6,510 nt of DNA, from the NCBI GenBank assembly GCA_919901895.1, contig CAKKQI010000507.1:1-6510 (forward strand), written 5' to 3'. Both the position numbers and the translations under genes were made by a program. This DNA comes from Candidatus Brocadiaceae bacterium. GTDB taxonomy: Bacteria; Planctomycetota; MHYJ01; JACQXL01; CAKKQI01. The notes under the pieces were generated by a model, which worked only from the letters and a program-made list of their open reading frames with translations, was not told where the DNA came from and did no database searches. This document shows, in pieces, positions 1 through 5,458 of the stretch. The number at the start of each line of letters is the position of its first letter. Position 1 is the first letter of the stretch.

Positions 1-2961
1 AAACTGGCTTCCGGCTTGGGGGGAGATTTTTCCGTTCAACTGCTTAACGCCGACGGTTTCCCTCTGACAGATTTTACCGGTGAATCAGAACTTAAACTTC
101 ATCCGGTGGCGGATACCGGACGGTCTGCGCTTGAGGGGAAAGAAAAAAATAAACCGTTTAAAGAATTTCAACCGGCTGGCGCGATAAAATTTTATACGGA
201 ATCGGCTCAAAATAATCCGGATAATCCTTTTATCTTAATGCTCCTGGGCTTACTGCATTTTTTCACTGATAACGAAGATGAGGCGGTGTTTTTTTGCGAG
301 AAAGCAGTTGCTCTCAAACAGGATTCGGCTTATCTCCATTATTTTTTCAGCCAGGTTTATAACCGGATTTCCTTATTACCGGAAGCCTACCGGCGGAATC
401 AGGTTAAAAAAGAATATGAGAAAATGTTAAATATTGATTCTTCCTTTATGCCGGCTTATCAGGGGCGGGCGATTTATTATAATGAAGATGATAAAACCGA
501 AGAGGCATTGCAGGAATTAGAACGGGCTTTTAAGATTAACCCCGGTTTTTTTTACGGGTATTATTTAGCCGCTAAATTTTCCGAACGACAGGGCTGGGTG
601 CATGAATCAGAACAATGGATGCAAAAACTGAATGAACTGGCGCCGGATAACCTGTTTTATCTTTCTTACCGGCTGCGGCGTTGTCTGAAAGGGCAGAATT
701 ACCAGAAAGCTTTGGAATTAACCCGTAAAATGATGGCGCAAGATTATTATAGCGCGATTGACCGGATGGCTGAAATTTATAAAAACCAGGGTGATTTTAA
801 AAATACCTTGGAAATTTATAATGAACTGATGCAGTTAGAACCGGCCAATTCGGCCGGCCTGGAAGAAATAGCGGAACTTTATATTGCGATGGAAGATTAC
901 CACGCGGCGGTTAAAATTTATCGGCAATTATCAGGATTGGTGCCGGAATCACCGGAATATTATCAGGCCTTAGGCGATGCCTATCTTAAATCGGGCGACC
1001 GGGTTCAGGCGGTTCAAAATTATCAAAAATCGGTCGCCCTGAAACCGGCTAATATTAACCTGCATCGTTACCTGATATTTTTAAATAATGAGTCCGGCTC
1101 AGGCGAAGAGGATGCAGCGACAGCGGAGTCCCGACCTAATCGGGACGATTTTTATCAATCCTTTGCGGTTGATGTCAAAACGCTTATCCCCGGTTCGCCG
1201 GCTCCCCGTAAATATCCCAAAGCCGCGGTGGTTTATTTACTGGACCAGGCCGTCTTGAGGATTTATCCGGACGGCTCGCACAGCGATGTCATTCACCAGG
1301 CGTATAAAATTTTAAATGACGAAGGGATTGAAAAATACAGTCAGGTTAATATTCAGGGAGAACTGCTGGAGGCAAGAATTTATCAACCGGACGGAACGGT
1401 TCTGGAGCCGGTGCAGGGGGTCGGTTCTTCTTTTACCATGCCGGATGTGCAAATCGGTTCGGTCATAGAATATAAATTCAAATATGACGCCGCTTATGCC
1501 AGCCCGGTCCAGTTTAATTATCCCGCTTTTTATTTCCAGGACCCTAACTTTGATTCGCCGTTTTTAATTTCACAATTTATCGTGGTGGCCCCGAAAGATT
1601 TTGATTTGAAATATATCCGGAAGAATTTATTACCGGAGCCGCAGGTGCAAGAGAAAGATGGCACCAGGATTTACAACTGGACGATGACTCATACCGAGCA
1701 GGTTGAAACAGAGCCGCTGATGCCGCATTACGACGAACTCCTGCCTCACGTCAGGATAACGCAATATTTAAACTGGCACGAGATTAATAAAATTTATAAA
1801 GAATATTTCTTCCGCCGGGCGATGCTCACCCGGTCGATTAAAGATAAAGCCCGGGAACTGGTTAAAGATGGCCGGACCGTTAAAGATCAAACAGAAGTCC
1901 TCTATTATTTTGTAACCAATTTGATTAAGGAAACTTCCGGTAATAATGGCACGGCGCAGGAGATTCTCGTTAGCCAGAAAGGCAATCGGTTAATTCTGCT
2001 TAAAGCCCTGCTTGATGCGGTTGGGATAGAGAATTATTTTGCGTTGACGCGGCAGAATTCTTCTCTTTTTCCGGAACCGGATTGGTCGTTGCCGCAACCG
2101 GATTATTTTACGGCTGAAGGTTCCGGCGGGACATTATTGCAGGTCGTTCAGGAAAACGGTGAATTTATCTGGTTATCGGGCGTTTACCGCTATCTTAAAT
2201 GCGGCTTGATTCCTTCTCATCTCCAGGGCGGCTGGGCTTTTGTGATTGATAAGCACGGCGGACAGATGATTAAAATACCGCAGTTATCATCGGAAGAAAA
2301 TTTATCATATTCCGAATTAACTTTTCAGATAGATGAAAAAAACGAAGCCGCAGCGGTTGGTTTAATTGTGCTTAACGGCGAAAACGGGGCGAATACCAAA
2401 GAAAGCCTGGCCCCGCTGGACCAGCCAACCAGAAAAAATATTATTGAAAGTTCTTTTAATCCTTTATACCCCGGGTTTATTCTTAAGGGAGTTGATTTTA
2501 GCGGATTACAGGAAGCCGTTTACCCCTTAACAATAAAAGTAGAATTTACCTGGCCTGATTTTGTTACGGTGGAACCGGATAAGACGGAGTGCAAAACCGG
2601 TTTAGTTCCGCTTAATTTAACCCGCCAGTTTATTTCCGAATCGGAACGCAAGTTACCTCTGGAAATTAAGCAGAGTTTAACCGGACGTGAAAAGGTGCGT
2701 CTTATTTTACCGCCTGGTTTGCGCCTGAAAGAAATCCCCGAAAGCGTTAATATTATCAGCCAATTTGGTACGTTTGCTTTGAAGGTTTCTTCGGACGTAA
2801 CGGCCGGGGATAATTCATTACGGGAAGAGATAATTATTACTAAAAATTATTTTATTCCGCCTCAAACAATCGCGCCGCCTGATTATAAAGAATTTATTGA
2901 ATTTTGCCGCCGAATCGATAACGTGGAAAAACGTAAACTTTTGTTAGAACCGGTTCAGTAA
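1..2961 (+). CDS. TPR + DUF3857 + transglutaminase-like (catalytically degenerate) protein, 5'-partial
   Basis: The frame is open from base 1, so the true start lies upstream; the in-frame TTG at 16 has no reason to be the start. 986 residues are visible (numbered here from base 1). The first ~45 residues look like the end of a beta-rich domain. Residues ~54-360 are tandem TPR helices with repeated A..Y...G....A...Y......P spacing. Residues ~408-600 match the DUF3857 pattern, including YPDGSHSDVIHQAYKIL and IGSVIEYKF. Residues ~605-745 are transglutaminase-like. The C-terminal ~230 residues look beta-rich, as in related proteins. The expected catalytic Cys is absent: the stretch reads QKGNRLILLKALLDAVGIE (660-678), and the only Cys nearby is C734, outside the motif. 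The His position appears to be Q714 and the Asp position S726 (WLSG). The family is usually envelope-associated, but the N-terminus that would show export is missing. I infer a scaffold or binding role. No neighbour shares its direction until mutL. Confidence 0.88.
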   Translation, partial: KLASGLGGDFSVQLLNADGFPLTDFTGESELKLHPVADTGRSALEGKEKNKPFKEFQPAGAIKFYTESAQNNPDNPFILMLLGLLHFFTDNEDEAVFFCEKAVALKQDSAYLHYFFSQVYNRISLLPEAYRRNQVKKEYEKMLNIDSSFMPAYQGRAIYYNEDDKTEEALQELERAFKINPGFFYGYYLAAKFSERQGWVHESEQWMQKLNELAPDNLFYLSYRLRRCLKGQNYQKALELTRKMMAQDYYSAIDRMAEIYKNQGDFKNTLEIYNELMQLEPANSAGLEEIAELYIAMEDYHAAVKIYRQLSGLVPESPEYYQALGDAYLKSGDRVQAVQNYQKSVALKPANINLHRYLIFLNNESGSGEEDAATAESRPNRDDFYQSFAVDVKTLIPGSPAPRKYPKAAVVYLLDQAVLRIYPDGSHSDVIHQAYKILNDEGIEKYSQVNIQGELLEARIYQPDGTVLEPVQGVGSSFTMPDVQIGSVIEYKFKYDAAYASPVQFNYPAFYFQDPNFDSPFLISQFIVVAPKDFDLKYIRKNLLPEPQVQEKDGTRIYNWTMTHTEQVETEPLMPHYDELLPHVRITQYLNWHEINKIYKEYFFRRAMLTRSIKDKARELVKDGRTVKDQTEVLYYFVTNLIKETSGNNGTAQEILVSQKGNRLILLKALLDAVGIENYFALTRQNSSLFPEPDWSLPQPDYFTAEGSGGTLLQVVQENGEFIWLSGVYRYLKCGLIPSHLQGGWAFVIDKHGGQMIKIPQLSSEENLSYSELTFQIDEKNEAAAVGLIVLNGENGANTKESLAPLDQPTRKNIIESSFNPLYPGFILKGVDFSGLQEAVYPLTIKVEFTWPDFVTVEPDKTECKTGLVPLNLTRQFISESERKLPLEIKQSLTGREKVRLILPPGLRLKEIPESVNIISQFGTFALKVSSDVTAGDNSLREEIIITKNYFIPPQTIAPPDYKEFIEFCRRIDNVEKRKLLLEPVQ

Positions 2962-2973
2962 ACCCCGTTAGAG
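2958..2973 (+). repeat. Half copy of a CTCTAACGGGGT/ACCCCGTTAGAG palindromic repeat overlapping a stop codon
   Basis: GTAAACCCCGTTAGAG spans the TAA stop of the large TPR gene (2959-2961). The same 12 nt, GTAAACCCCGTT, recur at 4441-4452 within a perfect hairpin. The minus strand of 4431-4446 also matches this copy at 14 of 16 positions. Here only the right half is present, so it cannot fold as a hairpin on its own. Confidence 0.5.
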
Positions 2974-2997
2974 CATATTAAATTACTAAATGTTTTC

Positions 2998-3036
2998 CAT
3001 AAGTTTAATTCTATTATATCAATATTTCCTTGTCAA
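2998..3036 (-). promoter_or_regulatory. Orphan sigma70-type promoter followed by a 4-codon ORF
   Basis: Reading the minus strand, TTGACA (3036-3031) is followed by a 17-nt spacer and TAGAAT (3013-3008). A perfect TATAAT overlaps it at 3018-3013, but with only 12-nt spacing. Seven nt after TAGAAT comes ATG (3000-2998), opening ATG GAA AAC ATT TAG. Spacing and sequence are almost those of the zeta-toxin promoter. Transcription would run antisense into the 3' end of the TPR gene. No real gene follows, so it is either a duplicated orphan promoter, the relic of a lost gene, or the source of an antisense RNA. Confidence 0.55.
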
Positions 3037-3038
3037 CT
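3003..3038 (-). repeat. Direct repeat copy 1 flanking the toxin-antitoxin cassette
   Basis: This 36-bp block matches 3856-3891 at 33 of 36 positions in the same orientation. All three differences are transitions. It lies beyond the 3' end of the antitoxin candidate, while its partner lies just before the toxin start, so the pair brackets the cassette. Confidence 0.75.
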
Positions 3039-3039
3039 G

Positions 3040-3095
3040 ACCTGCCTGCCGGCGCCGCCTCTGGCGAGCCTCGCCCCGAAGGGCGGGAGGCAGGT
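3040..3095. repeat. GC-rich branched palindrome (intergenic repeat)
   Basis: The outer stem is ACCTGCCT (3040-3047) with AGGCAGGT (3088-3095), 8 bp and perfect. Inside are two hairpins: CGCC-TCT-GGCG (3056-3066) and CGCCC-CGAA-GGGCG (3072-3085), giving a potential three-way junction. It is strikingly GC-rich in AT-rich surroundings. It begins 15 nt after the antitoxin-candidate stop on the minus strand, so it could protect or terminate that transcript, but no U-run follows. It resembles the CCTGCCTGCC-type intergenic palindromes I associate with uncultivated bacterial genomes. Confidence 0.65.
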
Positions 3096-3110
3096 AATGA
3101 TTCCCACGTC

Positions 3111-3287
3111 CTATTTCAAGGGGTTTTTCATGGTGATGGTGCCATCGGGCAGTTCGTAATATAGTTTTTTGTTCTTGGAATAAACACTGGGCAAACCTTT
3201 TTTGCGGTTTTCCGCCTGCGCTTTTTTAATCGCCCGATTACCAAGCCGGGCTATCTTAATCAAAGTTTCATAAGCCTCTTTTTTCAC
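3111..3287 (-). CDS. Small protein partnered with the zeta toxin; candidate antitoxin (58 aa)
   Basis: The GTG start (3287-3285) overlaps the toxin's stop in ATGTGA, a 4-nt overlap typical of translational coupling. AGGAAGG (3300-3294) is a good Shine-Dalgarno sequence 6 nt upstream. The protein has a basic helical N-terminus (residues ~1-30, AIKKAQAENRKK) and then GLPSVYSKNKKLYYELPDGT. From memory, this resembles the ENR..G.P.VYS..G..YYELP.G pattern of small hypothetical proteins encoded beside zeta-toxin-family kinases, so I infer it is the cognate antitoxin. It is strongly basic, unlike the acidic epsilon antitoxin, and it lies downstream of the toxin, the reverse of the usual order. There is no signal peptide or membrane segment. 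The function is inferred from context and a remembered pattern, not proven. Confidence 0.8.
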   Translation of the reverse strand: MKKEAYETLIKIARLGNRAIKKAQAENRKKGLPSVYSKNKKLYYELPDGTITMKNPLK

Positions 3288-3853
3288 ATTATTCCTTCCT
3301 TGAATAAATGGAAATTGTTTTCATCTATGATTTCAGTTTCATTTCCTTCGCCTGCCGCAACCTGCAGGAATTCGTCTTTACTGTTTAAGAAGATTTTCCA
3401 GCCGTCTACCAGAGGACGATACATATTCCAGAAATTTCTTTTACTGCGCGCAAATCTGCGTCTGATGTCTTCTTCAGGCACCGGATGCCCGCCCTTTTTT
3501 ATCCTGATGTCTATCCGTCGAATGGCTTCATTAATGCTTTCAATAAAAATATAAATTATTTCTACCAGGTATCCTTTTTTCTTTAACTCTTTTATAATAT
3601 TAACAAAGTATCTCCCTGCCAATGTGGTTTCTACAATGAATGATTGCCTCTTGACAATACATTTATCTATTTGGCCCAAGAATATTTTTCCTGCCTGAAC
3701 TCTCACTTTTTCCAGATGTCCTGGCGCTAATTTCAAGGCTATTTCATCCGCATTCAAGAAGGGTAATTTGGTGTCTTTGATTAATTCTCGGGCAAAGGTT
3801 GTTTTGCCGCTCCCATTTGGCCCGGCAATTATATAAACTATTTTTTGTTGCAT
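3284..3853 (-). CDS. Zeta-toxin-family P-loop kinase (189 aa)
   Basis: A Walker A motif, AGPNGSGKTT, lies at residues 10-19. NADEIA (34-39) carries the family's probable catalytic Asp, D36. ETTLAGR (75-81) matches the family's ETTL segment. RIKKGGHPVPEEDIRRRF (117-134) supplies the lid-like GGH.VPE and conserved arginines. Y145, W152 and N157-S158 fit the usual C-terminal pattern. Zeta and PezT kinases phosphorylate UDP-activated amino sugars and so block peptidoglycan synthesis. This shorter chromosomal branch is commonly labelled zeta toxin or AAA ATPase, and its substrate is not established. The ~190-aa length is normal and no key residue looks lost, so it is probably active. The ATG at 3853 has no Shine-Dalgarno sequence but lies 7 nt after a -10 hexamer, which predicts a leaderless transcript. 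It forms an operon with the 58-aa gene, by a 4-nt overlap. Confidence 0.9.
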   Translation of the reverse strand: MQQKIVYIIAGPNGSGKTTFARELIKDTKLPFLNADEIALKLAPGHLEKVRVQAGKIFLGQIDKCIVKRQSFIVETTLAGRYFVNIIKELKKKGYLVEIIYIFIESINEAIRRIDIRIKKGGHPVPEEDIRRRFARSKRNFWNMYRPLVDGWKIFLNSKDEFLQVAAGEGNETEIIDENNFHLFKEGIM

Positions 3854-3855
3854 CG

Positions 3856-3891
3856 GTTTAATTCTATCATATCAACATTCCCTTGTCAACT
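3856..3891 (-). repeat. Direct repeat copy 2, containing the toxin promoter
   Basis: This block is 33 of 36 identical to 3003-3038 in the same orientation. Identity runs through the -35, the whole spacer and the -10. It is therefore more than chance sharing of promoter hexamers, and points to either a duplication or a shared operator. Confidence 0.75.
3861..3889 (-). promoter_or_regulatory. Promoter of the toxin-antitoxin operon (predicted leaderless)
   Basis: On the minus strand, TTGACA (3889-3884) has a 17-nt spacer before TAGAAT (3866-3861), then TAAACCG, then the toxin ATG (3853). A start site 7-8 nt after the -10 would fall at the A of the ATG, leaving no room for a ribosome-binding site. 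Confidence 0.7.
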
Positions 3892-3974
3892 TGATAATAT
3901 CCCAATACAAGGTAGGGGGACACTCTTCCTAACACTAATTAAATCAATATGATCGCAACAAATTATTCCTGGTG

Positions 3975-4003
3975 TTGTTCATAATTTTTATATCGTTTAT
4001 ATC
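3975..4003 (+). promoter_or_regulatory. Promoter-like sequence of the RAYT relic
   Basis: TTGTTC (3975-3980) has a 17-nt spacer before TATATC (3998-4003), which lies 9 nt before the ATG at 4013. The stretch includes a 9-nt-period repeat, TATATCGT, at 3989 and 3998. The hexamer matches are modest, and it is supported mainly by having the same leaderless spacing as the other starts in the window. Confidence 0.3.
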
Positions 4004-4012
4004 GTAATTCCT

Positions 4013-4039
4013 ATGGCAAGAAAACCACGGAGTATGTAA
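4013..4039 (+). pseudogene. Start remnant of a RAYT (Y1-type) transposase gene
   Basis: ATG GCA AGA AAA CCA CGG encodes MARKPR, the typical opening of this transposase family, but the frame continues AGT ATG TAA and ends after 8 codons. Nothing in the ~30 bases that follow resembles the expected FPGALYHV or HxH segments. The body of the gene is gone, so this is a fossil start codon. Confidence 0.5.
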
Positions 4040-4072
4040 ATCGGGGAAACTTTATTTTATCATATCGTTATG

Positions 4073-4105
4073 AATTCGGGGGACATGCTCGGTGTCCCCG
4101 GAATT
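4073..4105 (+). repeat. REP-like hairpin
   Basis: GGGGACA (4079-4085) pairs with TGTCCCC (4093-4099) around the 7-nt loop TGCTCGG. AATTC (4073-4077) pairs with GAATT (4101-4105), separated from the inner stem by a single G-G mismatch. A two-part stem with an internal mismatch is the classical shape of RAYT-recognised REP hairpins. Confidence 0.65.
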
Positions 4106-4114
4106 TCCCCAATG

Positions 4115-4300
4115 TCCCGTTTCGGCGGGAATGCGGAGTCCCCCGTATTCCTTCAGGGGTTCCACGCTCCGATATTCCGCCTAAGGCGGATCGGGGCACG
4201 CTTTAAGCGTGGGAAAAAAGGTCGGAACGTCCCGGGTTGCTTTAGGCTAAAACCTAACACTCAGTAGGCTGGTCCTGGGTGCCACGCTTTAGCGTGGGAA
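4115..4300. repeat. Cluster of short palindromes
   Basis: At least five hairpins follow one another. TCCCG/CGGGA spans 4115-4130. TCCGCC-TAA-GGCGGA (4176-4190) is nested in GCTCCGA/TCGGGGC (4166-4197, with a 3-nt bulge). CACGCT-TTA-AGCGTG spans 4197-4211. TTAGG/CCTAA spans 4242-4257. CCACGCT-TT-AGCGTGG spans 4282-4297. The third and fifth are two copies of one unit, CACGCTTTA(A)GCGTGGGAA, about 86 nt apart. An open frame through here (4070-4267) is palindrome-driven and not a gene. I see no tRNA or other recognisable RNA gene. Confidence 0.7.
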
Positions 4301-4430
4301 TTTGCTACCTTTCTTACTTGGAGATGGGTTAAGTGGTTCTGGCAATTTTGTTGATTTAAGAAGCTGCTACGCGGCTAACGATTGAAGACCAACCTAAAAT
4401 AAGATGGGTTGTCCCGGCCGGACGACCGAT
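4301..4430. other. Non-coding stretch without an identified function
   Basis: No gene is seen. AGATGGGTT occurs twice (4322-4330 and 4402-4410). CAACC/GGTTG can pair around 4390-4411, and a GTCC/GGAC palindrome around CGGCC lies near 4411-4423. These look like more of the dispersed-repeat material between the relic and the HEAT gene. Confidence 0.4.
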
Positions 4431-4434
4431 CTCT

Positions 4435-4452
4435 AACGGGGTAAACCCCGTT
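4435..4452 (-). terminator. Strong hairpin just after the HEAT gene (terminator-like, or repeat)
   Basis: AACGGGG (4435-4441) and CCCCGTT (4446-4452) form a perfect 7-bp GC-rich stem with a 4-nt loop, starting 4 nt after the HEAT stop on the minus strand. No U-run follows, so intrinsic termination is doubtful. It more likely protects the 3' end or is simply a copy of the palindromic repeat whose half also lies at 2958-2973. Confidence 0.5.
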
Positions 4453-4456
4453 TACA

Positions 4457-5359
4457 TCATTTTGATTTTTCTTCAGTGGTGGGCGGAATTAAAGGCGTTT
4501 TCTCTATTGAAGCGGCGCCGTATTCGGTTTTATGGGCGTTCCACCATTCTTCCCATTTTTTAATAATTTCTTCCTTCTGTTTTTCATCCGCCGAATGGAT
4601 TGAGCCTTCCGTGTGTTCGGTGATTTTTTCCAGGGCTTTGATGACATATTCGCCGACCGTTTTTTTATCTTCGTCCATTGCTTCCTCAACGGTTTGATCT
4701 TTAATCAGGGGCATTAATTCTTTCACGGCTTCCTTGTTCTGAAGCCGTCCGAGGGCTTCAATTGCGGCGCATTTGACCAGGCGTCCGAAGACGGTCAGGG
4801 CGTTATCGTTCAGGGCTTTGATTATTTCAGGCGCAGCTTCTTTGGCGCGGAGGATTCCCAGCGTCCGGATTGATTCGTAACGCAACTCCACGTCCGAACT
4901 TTTGAGCGATTCCATTAAAGACGGAACGGCGGCCGGGTCGGCCAGATAACCTAAAGAACGGGCCGCCACCGCGGCCAGGGCTTCAATATATTCGCCTTTT
5001 TCATTTTGTAGAATATGAATCAACGGGGCCACGGCCTGATGATCGCGTAATTCAGCCAGGATTTCGCAGACCAGATATTGCAGTTCCGGGTTACCGCCCG
5101 GCAGGGCCGTTATTAAAAAAGGAACCGCCGGCTGGCCGATTCTTAAAAGTTCCTCACGCGCTTCATCTGCCGTAAAAGGATTATCATTAGTAAGATTAGC
5201 GATTAACGAAGTGATTTCTTTTGGTAAATCTTTTTTTCCATTAATGTCTGGTGTGGCCGTTTGATTGGTTGAAGTTTCTGTGTTTGAGGAAGTTTTTTCT
5301 TGCCCCGATAGAATCGGGGTGAAAATGATGCAGAGAATAAGACCGGCTAAATATTTCAT
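4457..5359 (-). CDS. Exported HEAT-repeat protein with C-terminal WxxWW motif (300 aa)
   Basis: The N-terminus, MKYLAGLILCIIFTPILSGQ, is a Sec-type signal peptide with likely cleavage near residue 19. C10 has Leu before it, so it is not a lipobox. A Ser/Thr/Asn-rich linker (22-40) follows. Residues ~64-250 are HEAT-like helical repeats, for example QPAVPFLITAL, AVAPLIHIL, RSLGYLADPAAVPSLMESL and RTLGILRAKEAAPEIIKAL. Residues 263-273 end in KKWEEWW. This W..WW tail is, from memory, common in HEAT proteins of planctomycete-like bacteria. Such proteins are protein-binding scaffolds and no enzyme motif is visible. The ATG at 5359 is fixed by AGGAGGAG at 5372-5365, 5 nt upstream. It lies 99 nt downstream of the lipoprotein gene on the same strand and may be co-transcribed, with a hairpin between. 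The partner is unknown. Confidence 0.88.
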   Translation of the reverse strand: MKYLAGLILCIIFTPILSGQEKTSSNTETSTNQTATPDINGKKDLPKEITSLIANLTNDNPFTADEAREELLRIGQPAVPFLITALPGGNPELQYLVCEILAELRDHQAVAPLIHILQNEKGEYIEALAAVAARSLGYLADPAAVPSLMESLKSSDVELRYESIRTLGILRAKEAAPEIIKALNDNALTVFGRLVKCAAIEALGRLQNKEAVKELMPLIKDQTVEEAMDEDKKTVGEYVIKALEKITEHTEGSIHSADEKQKEEIIKKWEEWWNAHKTEYGAASIEKTPLIPPTTEEKSK

Positions 5360-5364
5360 AATTG

Positions 5365-5372
5365 CTCCTCCT
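5365..5372 (-). promoter_or_regulatory. Shine-Dalgarno sequence of the HEAT gene
   Basis: AGGAGGAG lies 5 nt before the ATG and is close to the anti-SD optimum. It shows that the host does use SD-led initiation, in contrast to the starts at 3853 and 6117. Confidence 0.85.
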
Positions 5373-5382
5373 ATGTTAATAA

Positions 5383-5409
5383 TTACCCGTAAAAACTGTT
5401 TTCGGGTAA
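5383..5409 (-). terminator. Intercistronic hairpin between the lipoprotein and HEAT genes
   Basis: On the minus strand, TTACCCG (5409-5403) pairs with CGGGTAA (5389-5383), and AAAA can pair with TTTT inside across a small bulge, with loop CAG. It begins 49 nt after the lipoprotein stop and ends 10 nt before the HEAT Shine-Dalgarno sequence. There is only a weak AT-rich tail (TTATTAA), so it may be a weak terminator, an mRNA-stability element or an attenuator. Confidence 0.5.
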
Positions 5410-5442
5410 TCTGTGTAATCTATCTTAAGAATCGGTGTAATC
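5408..5442. repeat. GATTACAC-type direct repeat pair
   Basis: AATCTGTGTAATC (5408-5420) and AATCGGTGTAATC (5430-5442) match at 12 of 13 positions, with starts 22 nt apart. On the minus strand they read GATTACAC(A/C)GATT, resembling a dispersed intergenic repeat I associate with uncultivated bacterial genomes. The first copy overlaps the end of the intercistronic hairpin. Confidence 0.5.
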
Positions 5443-5458
5443 AGATCATCTCTTTTTA

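Larger units (their letters stand above)
3912..4105 (+). mobile_element. Probable decayed RAYT (REP-associated, IS200/IS605-like) transposase unit
   Basis: The left edge reads GTAGGGGGACACTCTTCC (from 3912) and the right edge holds GGGGGACATGCTCGG within a REP-like hairpin, so GGGGGACA occurs at both ends (3915-3922 and 4078-4085). GTAG is the tetranucleotide that typically precedes REP hairpins. Between them is a promoter-like stretch and an ATG opening with MARKPR, the usual first residues of Y1 RAYT transposases, after which the frame stops. I infer an internally deleted relic of ~194 bp that cannot make its own enzyme. The exact boundaries are uncertain. Confidence 0.5.

Noticed and set aside
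16..18. TTG as the true start of the TPR/DUF3857 gene
   Set aside because: The frame is open to base 1, there is no Shine-Dalgarno sequence, and the residues before it (KLASG) continue the same domain-like pattern. The gene is cut by the window edge.
4053..4070. Possible third copy of the cassette promoter repeat on the minus strand (GATATGATA shared)
   Set aside because: Only about nine bases of AT-rich sequence match, with no TTGACA upstream at the right distance. Chance is the simpler explanation.
4070..4267. A 65-codon plus-strand open frame over the palindrome cluster
   Set aside because: It is built from palindromes and REP sequence, has no ribosome-binding site or recognisable protein pattern, and starts inside the relic's terminal hairpin region.
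3040..4452. CRISPR array in the repeat-rich intergenic regions
   Set aside because: The repeats are short, differ from each other and are irregularly spaced. There are no uniform repeats with unique spacers and no cas genes.
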